Position numbers and translations under genes: made by a program. Below are positions 17,700-26,170 of a stretch of DNA of 53,379 nt, piece after piece (positions within the stretch are counted from its first letter, which is position 1; each line of letters starts with the position of its first letter). The DNA is from Anaerolineae bacterium (GTDB taxonomy: Bacteria > Chloroflexota > Anaerolineae > Aggregatilineales > Phototrophicaceae). The stretch covers positions 1 to 53,379 of the forward strand of contig JALHOR010000029.1 of NCBI GenBank assembly GCA_022842885.1, in the 5' to 3' direction. The notes beneath the pieces were generated by a model, which saw nothing but the letters and a program-made list of their open reading frames with translations, ran no database searches and was not told the DNA's origin.

Positions 17700-18974
17700 T
17701 TATTCAAATTCCGGCGCAACAGCATCGCAAATGGTGGCAGCAAAATCTTCCGGTGTTTGTTCACCGTTGAAGACGGCGGTAATGGCAGTGCCATAGGCGC
17801 TGTCAATCGCGGGCCAGTTGCCCAAGAACAACGGGGCTTCGGTGCGGACATCAGCCGAGGTCGTACCATCTACGAATGCCTGATTGTTCACGCCTGAATC
17901 CGGCAAGGTGCCGAGGAACAGGTCAATAGCTTCTTGGGTGGCGCGGCTGGGGATGTTGGCACCCAACGAGGCAATCTGACCCTGAATTTCCGGGCTGGTC
18001 AGGCGGGTGATCAAGTCCCAGGCTTCTTCGGGGTGTTCGGTCTTGGCATTCACCACATACGCGCCCCAGAACAACCAGTTGGTGGCTTCGCCGCTAGGAC
18101 CAACGGGCAGCGGAGCAACGTTCCAGTTGAATTCAGCATTGGCAATCGTACCGGGGGTTGCCCAACGACCATTCATGAACATGCCCACGTTACCTGCCAA
18201 GAACGGCGGTTCGGAGTCAGTTCCCCACGGAATGGCAGCGCCGTTATCAAACAGCGATTTGGCGAAGGTCAAGCCTTCAACAGTGGCATCATTGTTCAAA
18301 CCGCAACCGCTGAAATCTTCATTGAAGAAACCAGAGCCTGCTGCGTTGACGAAGTAACCCCAATTTGCCCACCACGCATTCATGCCGAAACCATAGATTT
18401 CGTCGCCGAGGTCGCTGATGGCAGCCGAGGCTTCACCGAAGCGTTCCCACGTCCAGTCTTCGCCGCCCGGATATTCCAAGCCAGCTTCGTCGAACAGGTC
18501 AGCATTGTAATAAATAGCAAATGCCGAAACGTCACGGGGCAGACCCCACACCGCATCGGTGCCTTCTTCAATTGATGTCGTCAGGAAGCCCATCGGACCC
18601 GCATAGAAATCTTCAACATTGAAATCGGCATCAGCAGCAGCAATGTCTGCCAGATTCAGGATAAGACCGGCTTCGGCAAAACGAGCGACATCCGTGCCGG
18701 GAATCCAGAAGACATCCGGGGCAGTGCCAGCTTCGATTTCGGTAATCAACACATCCTGATAACCAGCGCCTTCAGAACCACCGGGTTCGTATGCCAATGT
18801 GACGCCATCCCAGCCTTCGTCAATGGATTGGCTGGCAGCGGTGTAAACATCAATTTCAGCCTGATTGTCCGGGCGGGTACGCCAACGGAGTGTAACATCT
18901 TGCGCCAACACTGCCGGCAATGCGGAGAGTGCCAGTGCGACAATTACAACAACAAGAATTAAGCGTTTCATCAT
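17700..18974 (-). CDS. Sugar ABC transporter substrate-binding protein
   Basis: This 424-residue exported solute-binding protein is of the MalE/CUT1 family (SBP_bac_1/8). A Sec signal peptide (MMKRLILVVVIVALALSALPAVLAQ) is cut after AQ or ALA. Later segments such as GTAPDVFWIPGTDVARFAEAG, VWGLPRDVSAFAIYYNADLF and GNVGMFMNGRWATPG are typical hinge and pocket regions. There is no lipobox Cys. GGAGG lies 6 bases before ATG 18974. It is the first gene of the operon with the two permeases and the GH2 enzyme, so it probably captures a beta-linked oligosaccharide. Confidence 0.92.
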   Translation of the reverse strand: MMKRLILVVVIVALALSALPAVLAQDVTLRWRTRPDNQAEIDVYTAASQSIDEGWDGVTLAYEPGGSEGAGYQDVLITEIEAGTAPDVFWIPGTDVARFAEAGLILNLADIAAADADFNVEDFYAGPMGFLTTSIEEGTDAVWGLPRDVSAFAIYYNADLFDEAGLEYPGGEDWTWERFGEASAAISDLGDEIYGFGMNAWWANWGYFVNAAGSGFFNEDFSGCGLNNDATVEGLTFAKSLFDNGAAIPWGTDSEPPFLAGNVGMFMNGRWATPGTIANAEFNWNVAPLPVGPSGEATNWLFWGAYVVNAKTEHPEEAWDLITRLTSPEIQGQIASLGANIPSRATQEAIDLFLGTLPDSGVNNQAFVDGTTSADVRTEAPLFLGNWPAIDSAYGTAITAVFNGEQTPEDFAATICDAVAPEFE

Positions 18975-19365
18975 GATAAGCCTCCATAAATAGAGTAAAA
19001 CTTGCAACTCATTTCAACGATGTGGATAAAAAGCATTGGTTGTTCTACGGCACGACCCCTTTCCAGCAATCGAATAAGAACAGAAAACAGCACATAACAA
19101 GGCAATATAAAAGCCATTGCCTAAAGGAAGATTTTAAAGGCTAGATGTTATGGGGATAAATCGGTACAAGAGTGTCTTTAAAATGCATAAAAAGACCTAA
19201 AATTTTCCATAAAAATTGCCCCATAATGCCCATAAGCATAGCGAAATTCGTTCATTTGTCAAATTGTTTTGTGCAAAATGTCCCGTTAAAACTGGCAACT
19301 CTTGGCAAGAGACGTTACCATACATCCCAATGGTTCGCAATCTTTTTGCCGATAGGACGATAGTT
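18975..19365. promoter_or_regulatory. Divergent control region between the sugar operon and glgB
   Basis: These 391 bases hold no convincing gene. Two symmetric elements are visible: AGGCAAT (19100-19106) and ATTGCCT (19116-19122), a 7-9-7 inverted repeat upstream of the binding-protein gene, and the 6-1-6 palindrome CTCTTGGCAAGAG (19299-19311) upstream of glgB. A weak plus-strand promoter, TTGTTT (19264) to TAAAAC (19287) with 17 bp spacing, lies before the second palindrome. A LacI- or GntR-type repressor could bind the 7-9-7 repeat, but no regulator gene is adjacent. Confidence 0.4.
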
Positions 19366-21561
19366 ATGGCTGTTACCTTACATCCAGATGCACTTAATGC
19401 GTTGGTCTATGGCGACCATGGCGCACCGCTGCAAATTTTGGGCATTCACGCGATTGACGACAAAAAAACCGTGATACGCGCATTACGCCCTACTGCAAAA
19501 ACACTCAAAATTGCTGTCAACAAGAAAAAACCTATGGATATGTCCCGTATTCACGAAGCGGGCTTGTTTGAAATTACACTTGAAAATCCTGCCACAGATT
19601 TAGAGTATCAACTTATAGAAATTAATGACAGCGACCAAGAACATAAATTTTATGACCCCTACGCTTTTCCCCCGATGCTCACAGAATTTGATTTACATCT
19701 GCTGGGCGAAGGCAAACACCTCAATAGTTATGATGTGATGGGCGCTCATGTGCGCGAAGTGAAGGGCGTGAAAGGCGTTAATTTTGCGGTGTGGGCGCCC
19801 AATGCGCTGCGAATTAGTGTTGTAGGGGCTTTCAACAATTGGGATGCCCGTGTTCATATTATGTCCAAACATAACAGCACCGGCATTTGGGAAATTTTTA
19901 TTCCCGGTCTCAGCTATGGCGAAGTCTATAAATATGATTTGAAATCATTGAATCACAATTATCATGGGCAAAAATGTGACCCCTATGGCTTTTATGCAGA
20001 AAAACGCCCTGCAACCGCTTCAATTGTCGCTGACCTCGATAGTTATGTTTGGCACGATGATGAGTGGATGACTGAACGCAAAACCCACAATGCGCTGACG
20101 ATGCCGCTTTCGACTTATGAGATGCACCTAGGGTCGTGGCGGCGCAAGCAAAATGGCGATTGGCTGACCTATCGTGAATTGGCAGATGAACTCATTCCCT
20201 ATGTCAAAGAGATGCATTATACCCATATTGAATTGATGCCTGTTGCCGAACATCCTTTTGATGGCTCATGGGGCTATCAGGTCACGGGGTATTTTGCACC
20301 CACCAGTCGCTACGGTACGCCACAGGATTTTATGTATTTTGTGGATAAATGCCACCAAAATAATATCGGCATTATTTTAGATTGGGTACCAGCCCACTTC
20401 CCCAAAGATGGTCATGCCCTGAGCTTTTTTGATGGCACACATTTGTATTCGCATGAAGATGCCCGTAAAGGCGAACATCCCGATTGGGGAACCTATATTT
20501 TTAATTTTGGGCGCAACGAAGTGAAAAATTTTTTGATTGCCAATGCACTGTTCTGGCTGAAAAAATATCATATTGATGGGCTGCGTGTAGATGCGGTGTC
20601 TTCAATGGTGTATTTAGATTTTTCGCGCCAGCATGGGCAGTGGATTCCGAATAAATATGGCGGCAACGAAAATTTAGAAGCGGTGACATTTTTGCGCGAA
20701 TTTAATGAGACAGTGTATGCCGAATGCCCCGGTGTTATGACCATCGCTGAAGAATCAACAGCATGGCCCATGGTGTCACGTCCCACCTATTTAGGCGGCC
20801 TGGGATTTACCCTCAAATGGAACATGGGTTGGATGCATGATACGCTCTACTACATCAAAAAAGACCCGGTTTTTCGTAAATGGGAACACAATAAACTCAC
20901 ATTTTCGATGATGTATGCCTATACAGAAAATTTCGTCCTGTCGCTCTCGCATGATGAAGTCGTGCATCTTAAAGGCTCATTGATGACCAAGATGGCAGGC
21001 GATTGGTGGCAAAAATTCGCTGGCTTGCGCTTGCTTTATGGTTATCAATATACCCATCCCGGTAAAAAACTTAATTTTATGGGGCATGAAATTGGGCAAT
21101 GGTCAGAATGGGGCGAGGCAAAACAACTCGATTGGACGTTGTTAGAACTACCCACTCACCAGCGCGTGCAAGACTGGGTTCGCACCATGAATCAATTTTA
21201 TCTGGAACAACCCGCCCTGTATGAACAAGATTTTGATACAGAAGGCTTCCAGTGGGTCGAACCCAATGACAGCGATAACAGCATTTTTACTTATATTCGG
21301 TTTGCCAAAGACAAATCTGATTTTCTAGTGATTGTCTGCAACTTTACGCCTGTGGTGCGTTTTAAATATCGCATTGGCGTACCAGAAGCCGGGCATTATG
21401 ATGAACTGCTCAACAGCGATTCGGAATTTTATGGCGGTAGCAATGTGGGCAATTATGGCGGTATTCCCAGTGAGGCACTGCGTTGGCATCGCTTTGACCA
21501 CAGCATTACCATGACCGTGCCGCCGTTAGCAATGGTGGTCTTTAAACTACGCCGTCAGTAA
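19366..21561 (+). CDS. glgB: 1,4-alpha-glucan branching enzyme
   Basis: GlgB makes alpha-1,6 branches in glycogen. The order is a short N1 domain ([16 protein letters not shown]), the CBM48 domain (about 110-215, [24 protein letters not shown]), the GH13 barrel and a C-terminal beta domain. Catalytic regions are [25 protein letters not shown] (nucleophile Asp), [11 protein letters not shown] (acid/base Glu) and [14 protein letters not shown]. The length is 731 residues, normal for the family. An open frame continues upstream to 19216, but ATG 19366 has AGGACG at good spacing and matches the family start. No other glg gene is nearby. The sphingomyelinase-like gene follows after 23 bases. Confidence 0.95.
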   Translation: MAVTLHPDALNALVYGDHGAPLQILGIHAIDDKKTVIRALRPTAKTLKIAVNKKKPMDMSRIHEAGLFEITLENPATDLEYQLIEINDSDQEHKFYDPYAFPPMLTEFDLHLLGEGKHLNSYDVMGAHVREVKGVKGVNFAVWAPNALRISVVGAFNNWDARVHIMSKHNSTGIWEIFIPGLSYGEVYKYDLKSLNHNYHGQKCDPYGFYAEKRPATASIVADLDSYVWHDDEWMTERKTHNALTMPLSTYEMHLGSWRRKQNGDWLTYRELADELIPYVKEMHYTHIELMPVAEHPFDGSWGYQVTGYFAPTSRYGTPQDFMYFVDKCHQNNIGIILDWVPAHFPKDGHALSFFDGTHLYSHEDARKGEHPDWGTYIFNFGRNEVKNFLIANALFWLKKYHIDGLRVDAVSSMVYLDFSRQHGQWIPNKYGGNENLEAVTFLREFNETVYAECPGVMTIAEESTAWPMVSRPTYLGGLGFTLKWNMGWMHDTLYYIKKDPVFRKWEHNKLTFSMMYAYTENFVLSLSHDEVVHLKGSLMTKMAGDWWQKFAGLRLLYGYQYTHPGKKLNFMGHEIGQWSEWGEAKQLDWTLLELPTHQRVQDWVRTMNQFYLEQPALYEQDFDTEGFQWVEPNDSDNSIFTYIRFAKDKSDFLVIVCNFTPVVRFKYRIGVPEAGHYDELLNSDSEFYGGSNVGNYGGIPSEALRWHRFDHSITMTVPPLAMVVFKLRRQ

Positions 21562-21584
21562 AATGTTATCATCTATGAGGCTGC

Positions 21585-22760
21585 ATGAAATTTTCGCTGC
21601 TGACATTGAATGTTTGGGGTGCGCCGTATGCCCAACATCGCGCACCCCGGCTGCTGGCAATCGCTCAAAAAATTCGTGACCTTGCGCCCGATATTGTCTG
21701 TTTCCAAGAAGTCTATCTGGCTGATAATCGGCGTTTGCTCCAGCAAAATCTGTTACCTGCATTTCCGTATCAGGTTTATTTTCCGTCCGGCTTATTGGGC
21801 AGTGGTCTCCTGACTATTTCCAAATATCCCATCATCGAGACGGCATTTCATCGCTTTCGCTTAGGGGGCAAACCCGAAGATATTCAACGGGGCGATTATT
21901 ATGCGGGCAAAGGGGTTGGGTTAGCTCGTATCAAAACACCAGCAGGTGTGCTGGATGTTTATAACATTCATCCTCATGCTCAATATGAGCCTACATCTGA
22001 TAATCAATATGCCGTTTATACCCATAGCAATTTGTACGAAGCAGCGCGGTTCATCTATGCCCATTCGCCCACCAATCCCATCATTCTAGCAGGCGATTAC
22101 AACACGCAACCCCATGAAGCAGGGTATCGGCTCATCACTGCGTTGGCGCAATTGGTAGATACCTATCCCTATTTGCACCCCGATTCCCCCGGATTAACCT
22201 TTGTACCTGCCAATCCCTACGTTGAATCGCCACCGCAGCGGCTTGATTATGTGATGGTCAAAAGTGGCAAAGAGTGCGGCTTTGATTTATTACAAGCAGC
22301 AGTCGTTATGGATGAACTGCTTGCTGATGCTGCGGCGGCAAAAGCATATTCCGATCATTATGGTATTTTGGTGGCATTAGAGGTTGTGGATGCCGCCGCA
22401 GCGGTCATGACAGTACCCGATAGCCACGGCATCCAAGCCACTTTAATGGATTTGGCAGCGCAGTTACAGCAGCATGTCGCCGCTACCGCCATCAAAAGCG
22501 ATTCTCATACCGAAAAAATGCTTTTGGGATTAGCATCGGTTTTAGATGCTGGTTTTACGATTCGATTGCTTTTTCGTTGGCTGCCCGGTTGGCATCATCT
22601 TCGCAATGGTTTTTTTGCGGTGGCGCTGATTTATACCATTTATCACGCTTTTTATGTGGGGCTATTACTGCCAGTTCGCAAACAAACCCTGAAGGCATTG
22701 CTGGATGAAATTGAATTGCAATTGGCACAGCACCGTGCTTTTAATACGATGACTTGGTAA
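21585..22760 (+). CDS. Endonuclease/exonuclease/phosphatase-family phosphodiesterase, neutral sphingomyelinase-like, with C-terminal membrane helix
   Basis: The first 270 residues form a DNase I-like metal-dependent phosphodiesterase domain: LTLNVWG (metal-binding Asn), IVCFQEVYL (metal-binding Glu), NIHPHAQYE, ILAGDYNTQP (Asp and Asn), RLDYVMVKS and SDHYGILV (Asp-His pair). The motif set and spacing fit the neutral sphingomyelinase branch. The C-terminal part (about 275-391) has an amphipathic region and hydrophobic helix FFAVALIYTIYHAFYVGLLL, so the enzyme is probably membrane bound with a cytoplasmic domain. No signal peptide is present. The substrate may be a phospholipid headgroup or another phosphodiester and cannot be decided. 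It is probably cotranscribed with glgB. Confidence 0.75.
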   Translation: MKFSLLTLNVWGAPYAQHRAPRLLAIAQKIRDLAPDIVCFQEVYLADNRRLLQQNLLPAFPYQVYFPSGLLGSGLLTISKYPIIETAFHRFRLGGKPEDIQRGDYYAGKGVGLARIKTPAGVLDVYNIHPHAQYEPTSDNQYAVYTHSNLYEAARFIYAHSPTNPIILAGDYNTQPHEAGYRLITALAQLVDTYPYLHPDSPGLTFVPANPYVESPPQRLDYVMVKSGKECGFDLLQAAVVMDELLADAAAAKAYSDHYGILVALEVVDAAAAVMTVPDSHGIQATLMDLAAQLQQHVAATAIKSDSHTEKMLLGLASVLDAGFTIRLLFRWLPGWHHLRNGFFAVALIYTIYHAFYVGLLLPVRKQTLKALLDEIELQLAQHRAFNTMTW

Positions 22761-22819
22761 AACATCGTATATTCCCATCAAAATTTTAAAAACTTTCTAT
22801 CAAATTTTAATATCCTTTC

Positions 22820-22828
22820 TGCTAAAAT
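22820..22828 (+). promoter_or_regulatory. Extended -10 promoter for typA
   Basis: TGCTAAAAT, an extended -10 element with one change from TGCTATAAT, lies 37 bases upstream of the GTG start. The flanking DNA is AT-rich. Confidence 0.45.
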
Positions 22829-22864
22829 GAAGTGTTCCTTTCAATTAGTACACAAGGGTTAAGT

Positions 22865-24712
22865 GTGACACAAACACGCGCTGATATTCGCAACATCGCC
22901 ATTATTGCCCATGTTGATCATGGGAAAACCACATTAGTAGACGGAATGCTCCGGCAAACCCATGTATTCCGTGCTGGTAGTGTGCTGGAAGACCGAGTCT
23001 TAGACTCGAATGCATTGGAACGAGAACGTGGGATTACGATTCTCGCAAAAAATACGGCTGTTAGCTATCAAGATATGAAAATCAATATTGTGGACACCCC
23101 CGGTCACGCTGATTTCGGTGGCGAAGTGGAGCGCGTCCTCAATATGGTGGATGGCGCATTGCTGCTGATTGATGCGGTTGAGGGCCCTATGCCGCAAACG
23201 CGCTTTGTGCTGCGTAAGGCGCTTGGCTTGGGATTACGTGTTATTGTCGTCATCAACAAAGTAGACCGCGCCAATGCCCGCACAGAATACGTTCTCAATT
23301 CAACGTTTGATTTGTTCATCGAATTGGGCGCAAATGACATGCAGGCAGATTTTCCGGTCATTTATGCCATTGGCATACAAGGACGCGCTGGACACACGCC
23401 AGAAGCATTGTCCGAAGATTTAACACCGCTGTTCGACACTATCGTCAACGAAGTGCCACCCCCCACCATTGAAACAGAATCGCCTGCCAAGATGCTGGTG
23501 ACGACCCTTGAATATGACAATTACAAAGGTCAAATTGCGGTCGGGCGCGTTATTTCCGGCAAGTTCCGGCGCGGGATGCCGTTAGTACGCATCACCGAAA
23601 ATAATACCCGCGTTCCGGGCAAATTGGATTATCTGTTTACCTTTCATAATCTGGCAAAACAAGAAGTCGAAGAAGCCGGTGCAGGCGATATTATTGCTAT
23701 CGCAGGTTATGATAGCGTTGAAATCAGCGATACGATTGCCCATCCTGATGTGACCGAAGGCTTACCGGGTATCCGTGTGGAAGCCCCGACAGTCCGTATG
23801 GGATTCGCCGTTAATACGTCCCCTTTTGCGGGCAAAGAAGGCAAACCGGGTTGGGGAACATCGCGCCGTTTGCGCCAACGCCTTTACGATGAGATACGCA
23901 GCAACGTGGCGCTGCGTGTGGAAGATGGCGACTCCCCTGATAGATTTGTCGTCAGTGGGCGCGGTGAATTGCATTTGGGCATCTTGATTGAAACGATGCG
24001 CCGCGAAGGTTACGAATTTGAAGTGAGTAAACCAGAAGTAATTTATCGTAAAGACGAAGATACAGGCGAAACGCTTGAACCTGTAGAACATGTCTACATC
24101 GAAATCGCTGATGAGATGGTTGGCACTATTGTCGAACTGCTCGGTGAACGGCGCGGCACAATGGCTAACATGAGCAGCCAAAATGGCACAACCTACATCG
24201 AATATTATGTTCCCACACGCGGGTTATTAGGCTTTCGCTCACACTTCATGCGGGCAACCAGCGGTATGGGACAAATTCACAGCCTCTTTCATGGGTATGA
24301 ACCCGTTGCGGGTGAAATCCCTGAACGGCGTTTTGGCAGCCTTGTGGCGATGGAAACGGGTACATCAACCGCTTATGCGATGGTCAATTTGCAGCAGCGC
24401 GGCACATTTTTCGTTGATCCGGGTGCCGATGTGTACGAAGGCATGGTCGTCGGTGAAAATATCCGTGCCGAAGACTTGCCGTTAAACGTCGTCAAAACCA
24501 AACATCTGACGAACTTCCGCGCTAAACCCAGCGAAGTGGTGTCTGGCTTATCGCCTGCCCGCCAATTGAGTTTGGATGATTATATCGAATTTATGGCAGG
24601 GGACGAACTGCTAGAAGTCACCCCCCAAACATTACGCCTGCGTAAACGCATTCTGGAAACAGATATTCGTATCCGCGAAGACAAACGCCGCCGCCAATTG
24701 GTTAGCGGCTAA
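22865..24712 (+). CDS. typA: Ribosome-binding GTPase TypA/BipA
   Basis: This EF-G-like translational GTPase binds the ribosome and is needed for growth under stress and low temperature and for 50S assembly. Its G domain shows [11 protein letters not shown] (P-loop), [28 protein letters not shown] and NKVDR. TypA-specific marks are the second domain [38 protein letters not shown] and the C-terminal domain with [17 protein letters not shown] and [17 protein letters not shown]. The length is 615 residues, as expected. The start is GTG 22865 with AAGGG 6 bases upstream. An upstream in-frame TTG lacks a ribosome site. Confidence 0.95.
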   Translation: MTQTRADIRNIAIIAHVDHGKTTLVDGMLRQTHVFRAGSVLEDRVLDSNALERERGITILAKNTAVSYQDMKINIVDTPGHADFGGEVERVLNMVDGALLLIDAVEGPMPQTRFVLRKALGLGLRVIVVINKVDRANARTEYVLNSTFDLFIELGANDMQADFPVIYAIGIQGRAGHTPEALSEDLTPLFDTIVNEVPPPTIETESPAKMLVTTLEYDNYKGQIAVGRVISGKFRRGMPLVRITENNTRVPGKLDYLFTFHNLAKQEVEEAGAGDIIAIAGYDSVEISDTIAHPDVTEGLPGIRVEAPTVRMGFAVNTSPFAGKEGKPGWGTSRRLRQRLYDEIRSNVALRVEDGDSPDRFVVSGRGELHLGILIETMRREGYEFEVSKPEVIYRKDEDTGETLEPVEHVYIEIADEMVGTIVELLGERRGTMANMSSQNGTTYIEYYVPTRGLLGFRSHFMRATSGMGQIHSLFHGYEPVAGEIPERRFGSLVAMETGTSTAYAMVNLQQRGTFFVDPGADVYEGMVVGENIRAEDLPLNVVKTKHLTNFRAKPSEVVSGLSPARQLSLDDYIEFMAGDELLEVTPQTLRLRKRILETDIRIREDKRRRQLVSG

Positions 24713-24724
24713 ATTTGACTACAA

Positions 24725-24748
24725 CCGGGAGATACCCCTATCTCCCGG
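24725..24748 (+). terminator. Terminator after typA
   Basis: CCGGGAGATA (24725-24734), loop CCCC and TATCTCCCGG (24739-24748) form a perfect 10-bp stem-tetraloop 12 bases after the typA stop. The following bases TCATCTGCTCACTTGTT are only moderately T-rich. Confidence 0.65.
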
Positions 24749-24845
24749 TCATCTGCTCACTTGTTACTAAATCTCATCTTACCTTCTTTTTACCCCGCTG
24801 CGGTATCATAGTCCAGTATCGTTGCTATCATTTTAGGAAACATCC

Positions 24846-25394
24846 ATGTCTCATTTAGAAGTCGGCAGTACCGCCCCAGATTTTACGTTGATTAATACTG
24901 CCAGTGAATCCGTTACCCTGAGCAGCTTATGGCAAAAACAACCCGTGCTTTTAACATTCCTGCGGCATTTTGGCTGACCCTTCTGCCGCGAAAGACTTGC
25001 TCAGTTGGAGCAACACCACACAGAACTTATGGAAGCCGGATTACAATCTATTGCCATCAGCATGGGTGAAATCAAACATTCTCAGCGTTATTGTGGGCAG
25101 CTTGCGCCTTCAGTGAACTGCCTTGTGCATGAAAACGCAGCGCCCTATTATGCTTATGGATTGCAGCAAGGTGGCATCAAAGAATTGATGTCATTAGATG
25201 TTTTGAAAGCGGGTTTCCGGGCGGCGCAAGCCGGGTTTGTCCCAGAAAAAGTTGTTGGCGATGCCCGCATGATGCCCGGAACATTTATCGTGAATATGCA
25301 AGGCATCATTGAATTTGCTTTTTACAGCACCCATGCTGGCGAACATGCCAAATTTGAAGATATTTTGGCAGTTGCCCACAAAATTCGTGTGTAA
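24846..25394 (+). CDS. Probable selenoprotein: peroxiredoxin-like (AhpC/TSA_2) protein with in-frame TGA as selenocysteine
   Basis: From ATG 24846 (AGGAA 6 bases before) the frame encodes a thioredoxin-fold protein interrupted only by TGA at 24975-24977 (codon 44), then continues to the stop at 25392-25394, 182 residues in all. The N-terminus (EVGSTAPDFTL, PVLLTFLRHFG) and the sequence after the TGA (PFCRERLAQLEQHHTELMEAG, LQSIAISMGE) are in one frame and belong to one AhpC/TSA_2 (Prx-like2) domain. In this family the motif is RxFGCPFC. The TGA stands exactly at the first, catalytic Cys, giving U-P-F-C. Similar UxxC proteins are known bacterial selenoproteins. A hairpin of the bacterial SECIS type follows (next entry). 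Its role would be thiol/selenol peroxide reduction. The alternative is a TGC-to-TGA mutation or sequencing error. No sel gene is in the window. Confidence 0.82.
24975..25013 (+). promoter_or_regulatory. Candidate bacterial SECIS element after the in-frame TGA
   Basis: Downstream of TGA (24975-24977), TTGCTC (24997-25002) and GAGCAA (25008-25013) form a perfect 6-bp stem with a 5-nt loop AGTTG. The loop starts 25 nt after the TGA, within the 16-37 nt window known for bacterial SECIS elements, and has G at its second position, as those elements require. It would direct SelB-bound Sec-tRNA to the UGA. Confidence 0.7.
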
Positions 25395-25398
25395 TGGG

Positions 25399-25404
25399 TA
25401 TAAT
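25399..25404 (+). promoter_or_regulatory. -10 box upstream of the SDR gene
   Basis: TATAAT preceded by GGG lies 5 bases after the preceding stop codon and 22 bases upstream of the next ATG. AGGGGGAA then forms a strong ribosome-binding site. No clear -35 is seen. Confidence 0.45.
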
Positions 25405-25426
25405 CATCCTCTAGGGGGAACAGTAT

Positions 25427-26059
25427 ATGTCTTCTGCATTAATCTGGGGTGCTTCGGGTGGCATGGGGCAAGCTCTTATTGAGCATTTGTCCGCCCAAGA
25501 GTGGACAACCTATGCTGCTGCCCGCCACTCAAGCCGTATTCCAACCATAGCCGATAACATTTATGAGTTCCAAGCCAACGACGAACACAGTATTCAACAG
25601 GTTGTATTGCAAGTGGCACAGCAAGCCGGTGAAGTTGACTTGATGGTCTATGCTGCTGGCACGCTCACCTATGAAAAAATTGGCGATATGTCGCTAGATG
25701 GCTGGTTGAATACGCTGCATTCAAATTTGACAGGCGCGTTTTTAGTGGCAAAACACGGGTTGCCCTTATTGGCGAATAATGGTCACATGGTATTTATTGG
25801 TGCTTATGTTGACCATCTTCGCTTGCCCAAGATGGGCGCTTATGCTGCGGCAAAAGCCGGATTAGAAGAACTCGTCACGATTTTAAGCAAAGAAAATCGG
25901 CGGCAGCGTTTCACTATTGTTCATCCCGGAGCTGTGAACACGCCCTTCTGGGAGAATGTCACATTTAAAATGCCCGCCGATGCCAAATCCCCAACACAGG
26001 TAGCACAGGACATTTTGCAGTACCATCTGAGTGGCAAAATGGGGATACTGAATTTATAA
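25427..26059 (+). CDS. Short-chain dehydrogenase/reductase with Ser-to-Ala change in the catalytic triad
   Basis: This 210-residue NAD(P)-binding Rossmann enzyme has cofactor loop GASGGMGQALIEHL (TGxxxGxG type), VYAAGTL (NNAG-like) and active-site YAAAKAGLEELV with Tyr and Lys. The residue 13 before the Tyr, normally the catalytic Ser, reads as Ala in VFIGAYVDHLRLPKMGAY. Activity may therefore be weakened or use another residue. PGAVNTPF is the usual segment after the active site. The substrate is unknown. It lies between the selenoprotein gene and the carotenoid genes with its own -10 box. Confidence 0.82.
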   Translation: MSSALIWGASGGMGQALIEHLSAQEWTTYAAARHSSRIPTIADNIYEFQANDEHSIQQVVLQVAQQAGEVDLMVYAAGTLTYEKIGDMSLDGWLNTLHSNLTGAFLVAKHGLPLLANNGHMVFIGAYVDHLRLPKMGAYAAAKAGLEELVTILSKENRRQRFTIVHPGAVNTPFWENVTFKMPADAKSPTQVAQDILQYHLSGKMGILNL

Positions 26060-26170
26060 AAGTAAGCTGTACTGTTGCTCAGGGATGTTAATTGGGTTCT
26101 CATAAGAACTTCATGTGATGTTATGCGGATAGCGCCATAAAAGAGGCGTACTAAGGAGTGGCTATACCTC

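Noticed and set aside
17934..18575. 213-codon plus-strand frame opposite the sugar-binding protein gene
   Set aside because: The minus-strand protein has a signal peptide, family motifs and operon context. The plus frame has no recognisable domain and is an antisense artefact.
19216..19365. 50-residue N-terminal extension of GlgB
   Set aside because: The frame is open, but the extension does not resemble GlgB, lies in the regulatory spacer, and ATG 19366 has a good ribosome site and the normal family start.
24823..24831. Extended -10 TGCTATCAT as the promoter of the selenoprotein gene
   Set aside because: A transcript from it would start inside or just before the Shine-Dalgarno sequence, leaving almost no leader. 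The promoter is therefore left unassigned.
25005..25394. Separate 129-residue protein starting at TTG 25005
   Set aside because: The frame continues upstream through a single TGA into a matching N-terminal domain with a good ATG and ribosome site. The TTG lies inside the proposed SECIS hairpin and has no Shine-Dalgarno sequence, so a truncated protein is less likely than Sec read-through.
24846..25394. Pseudogene or frameshift explanation for the peroxiredoxin-like gene
   Set aside because: Not excluded, but the frame is otherwise perfect, the single stop is TGA exactly at the redox Cys, and a hairpin of the right type follows at the right distance.
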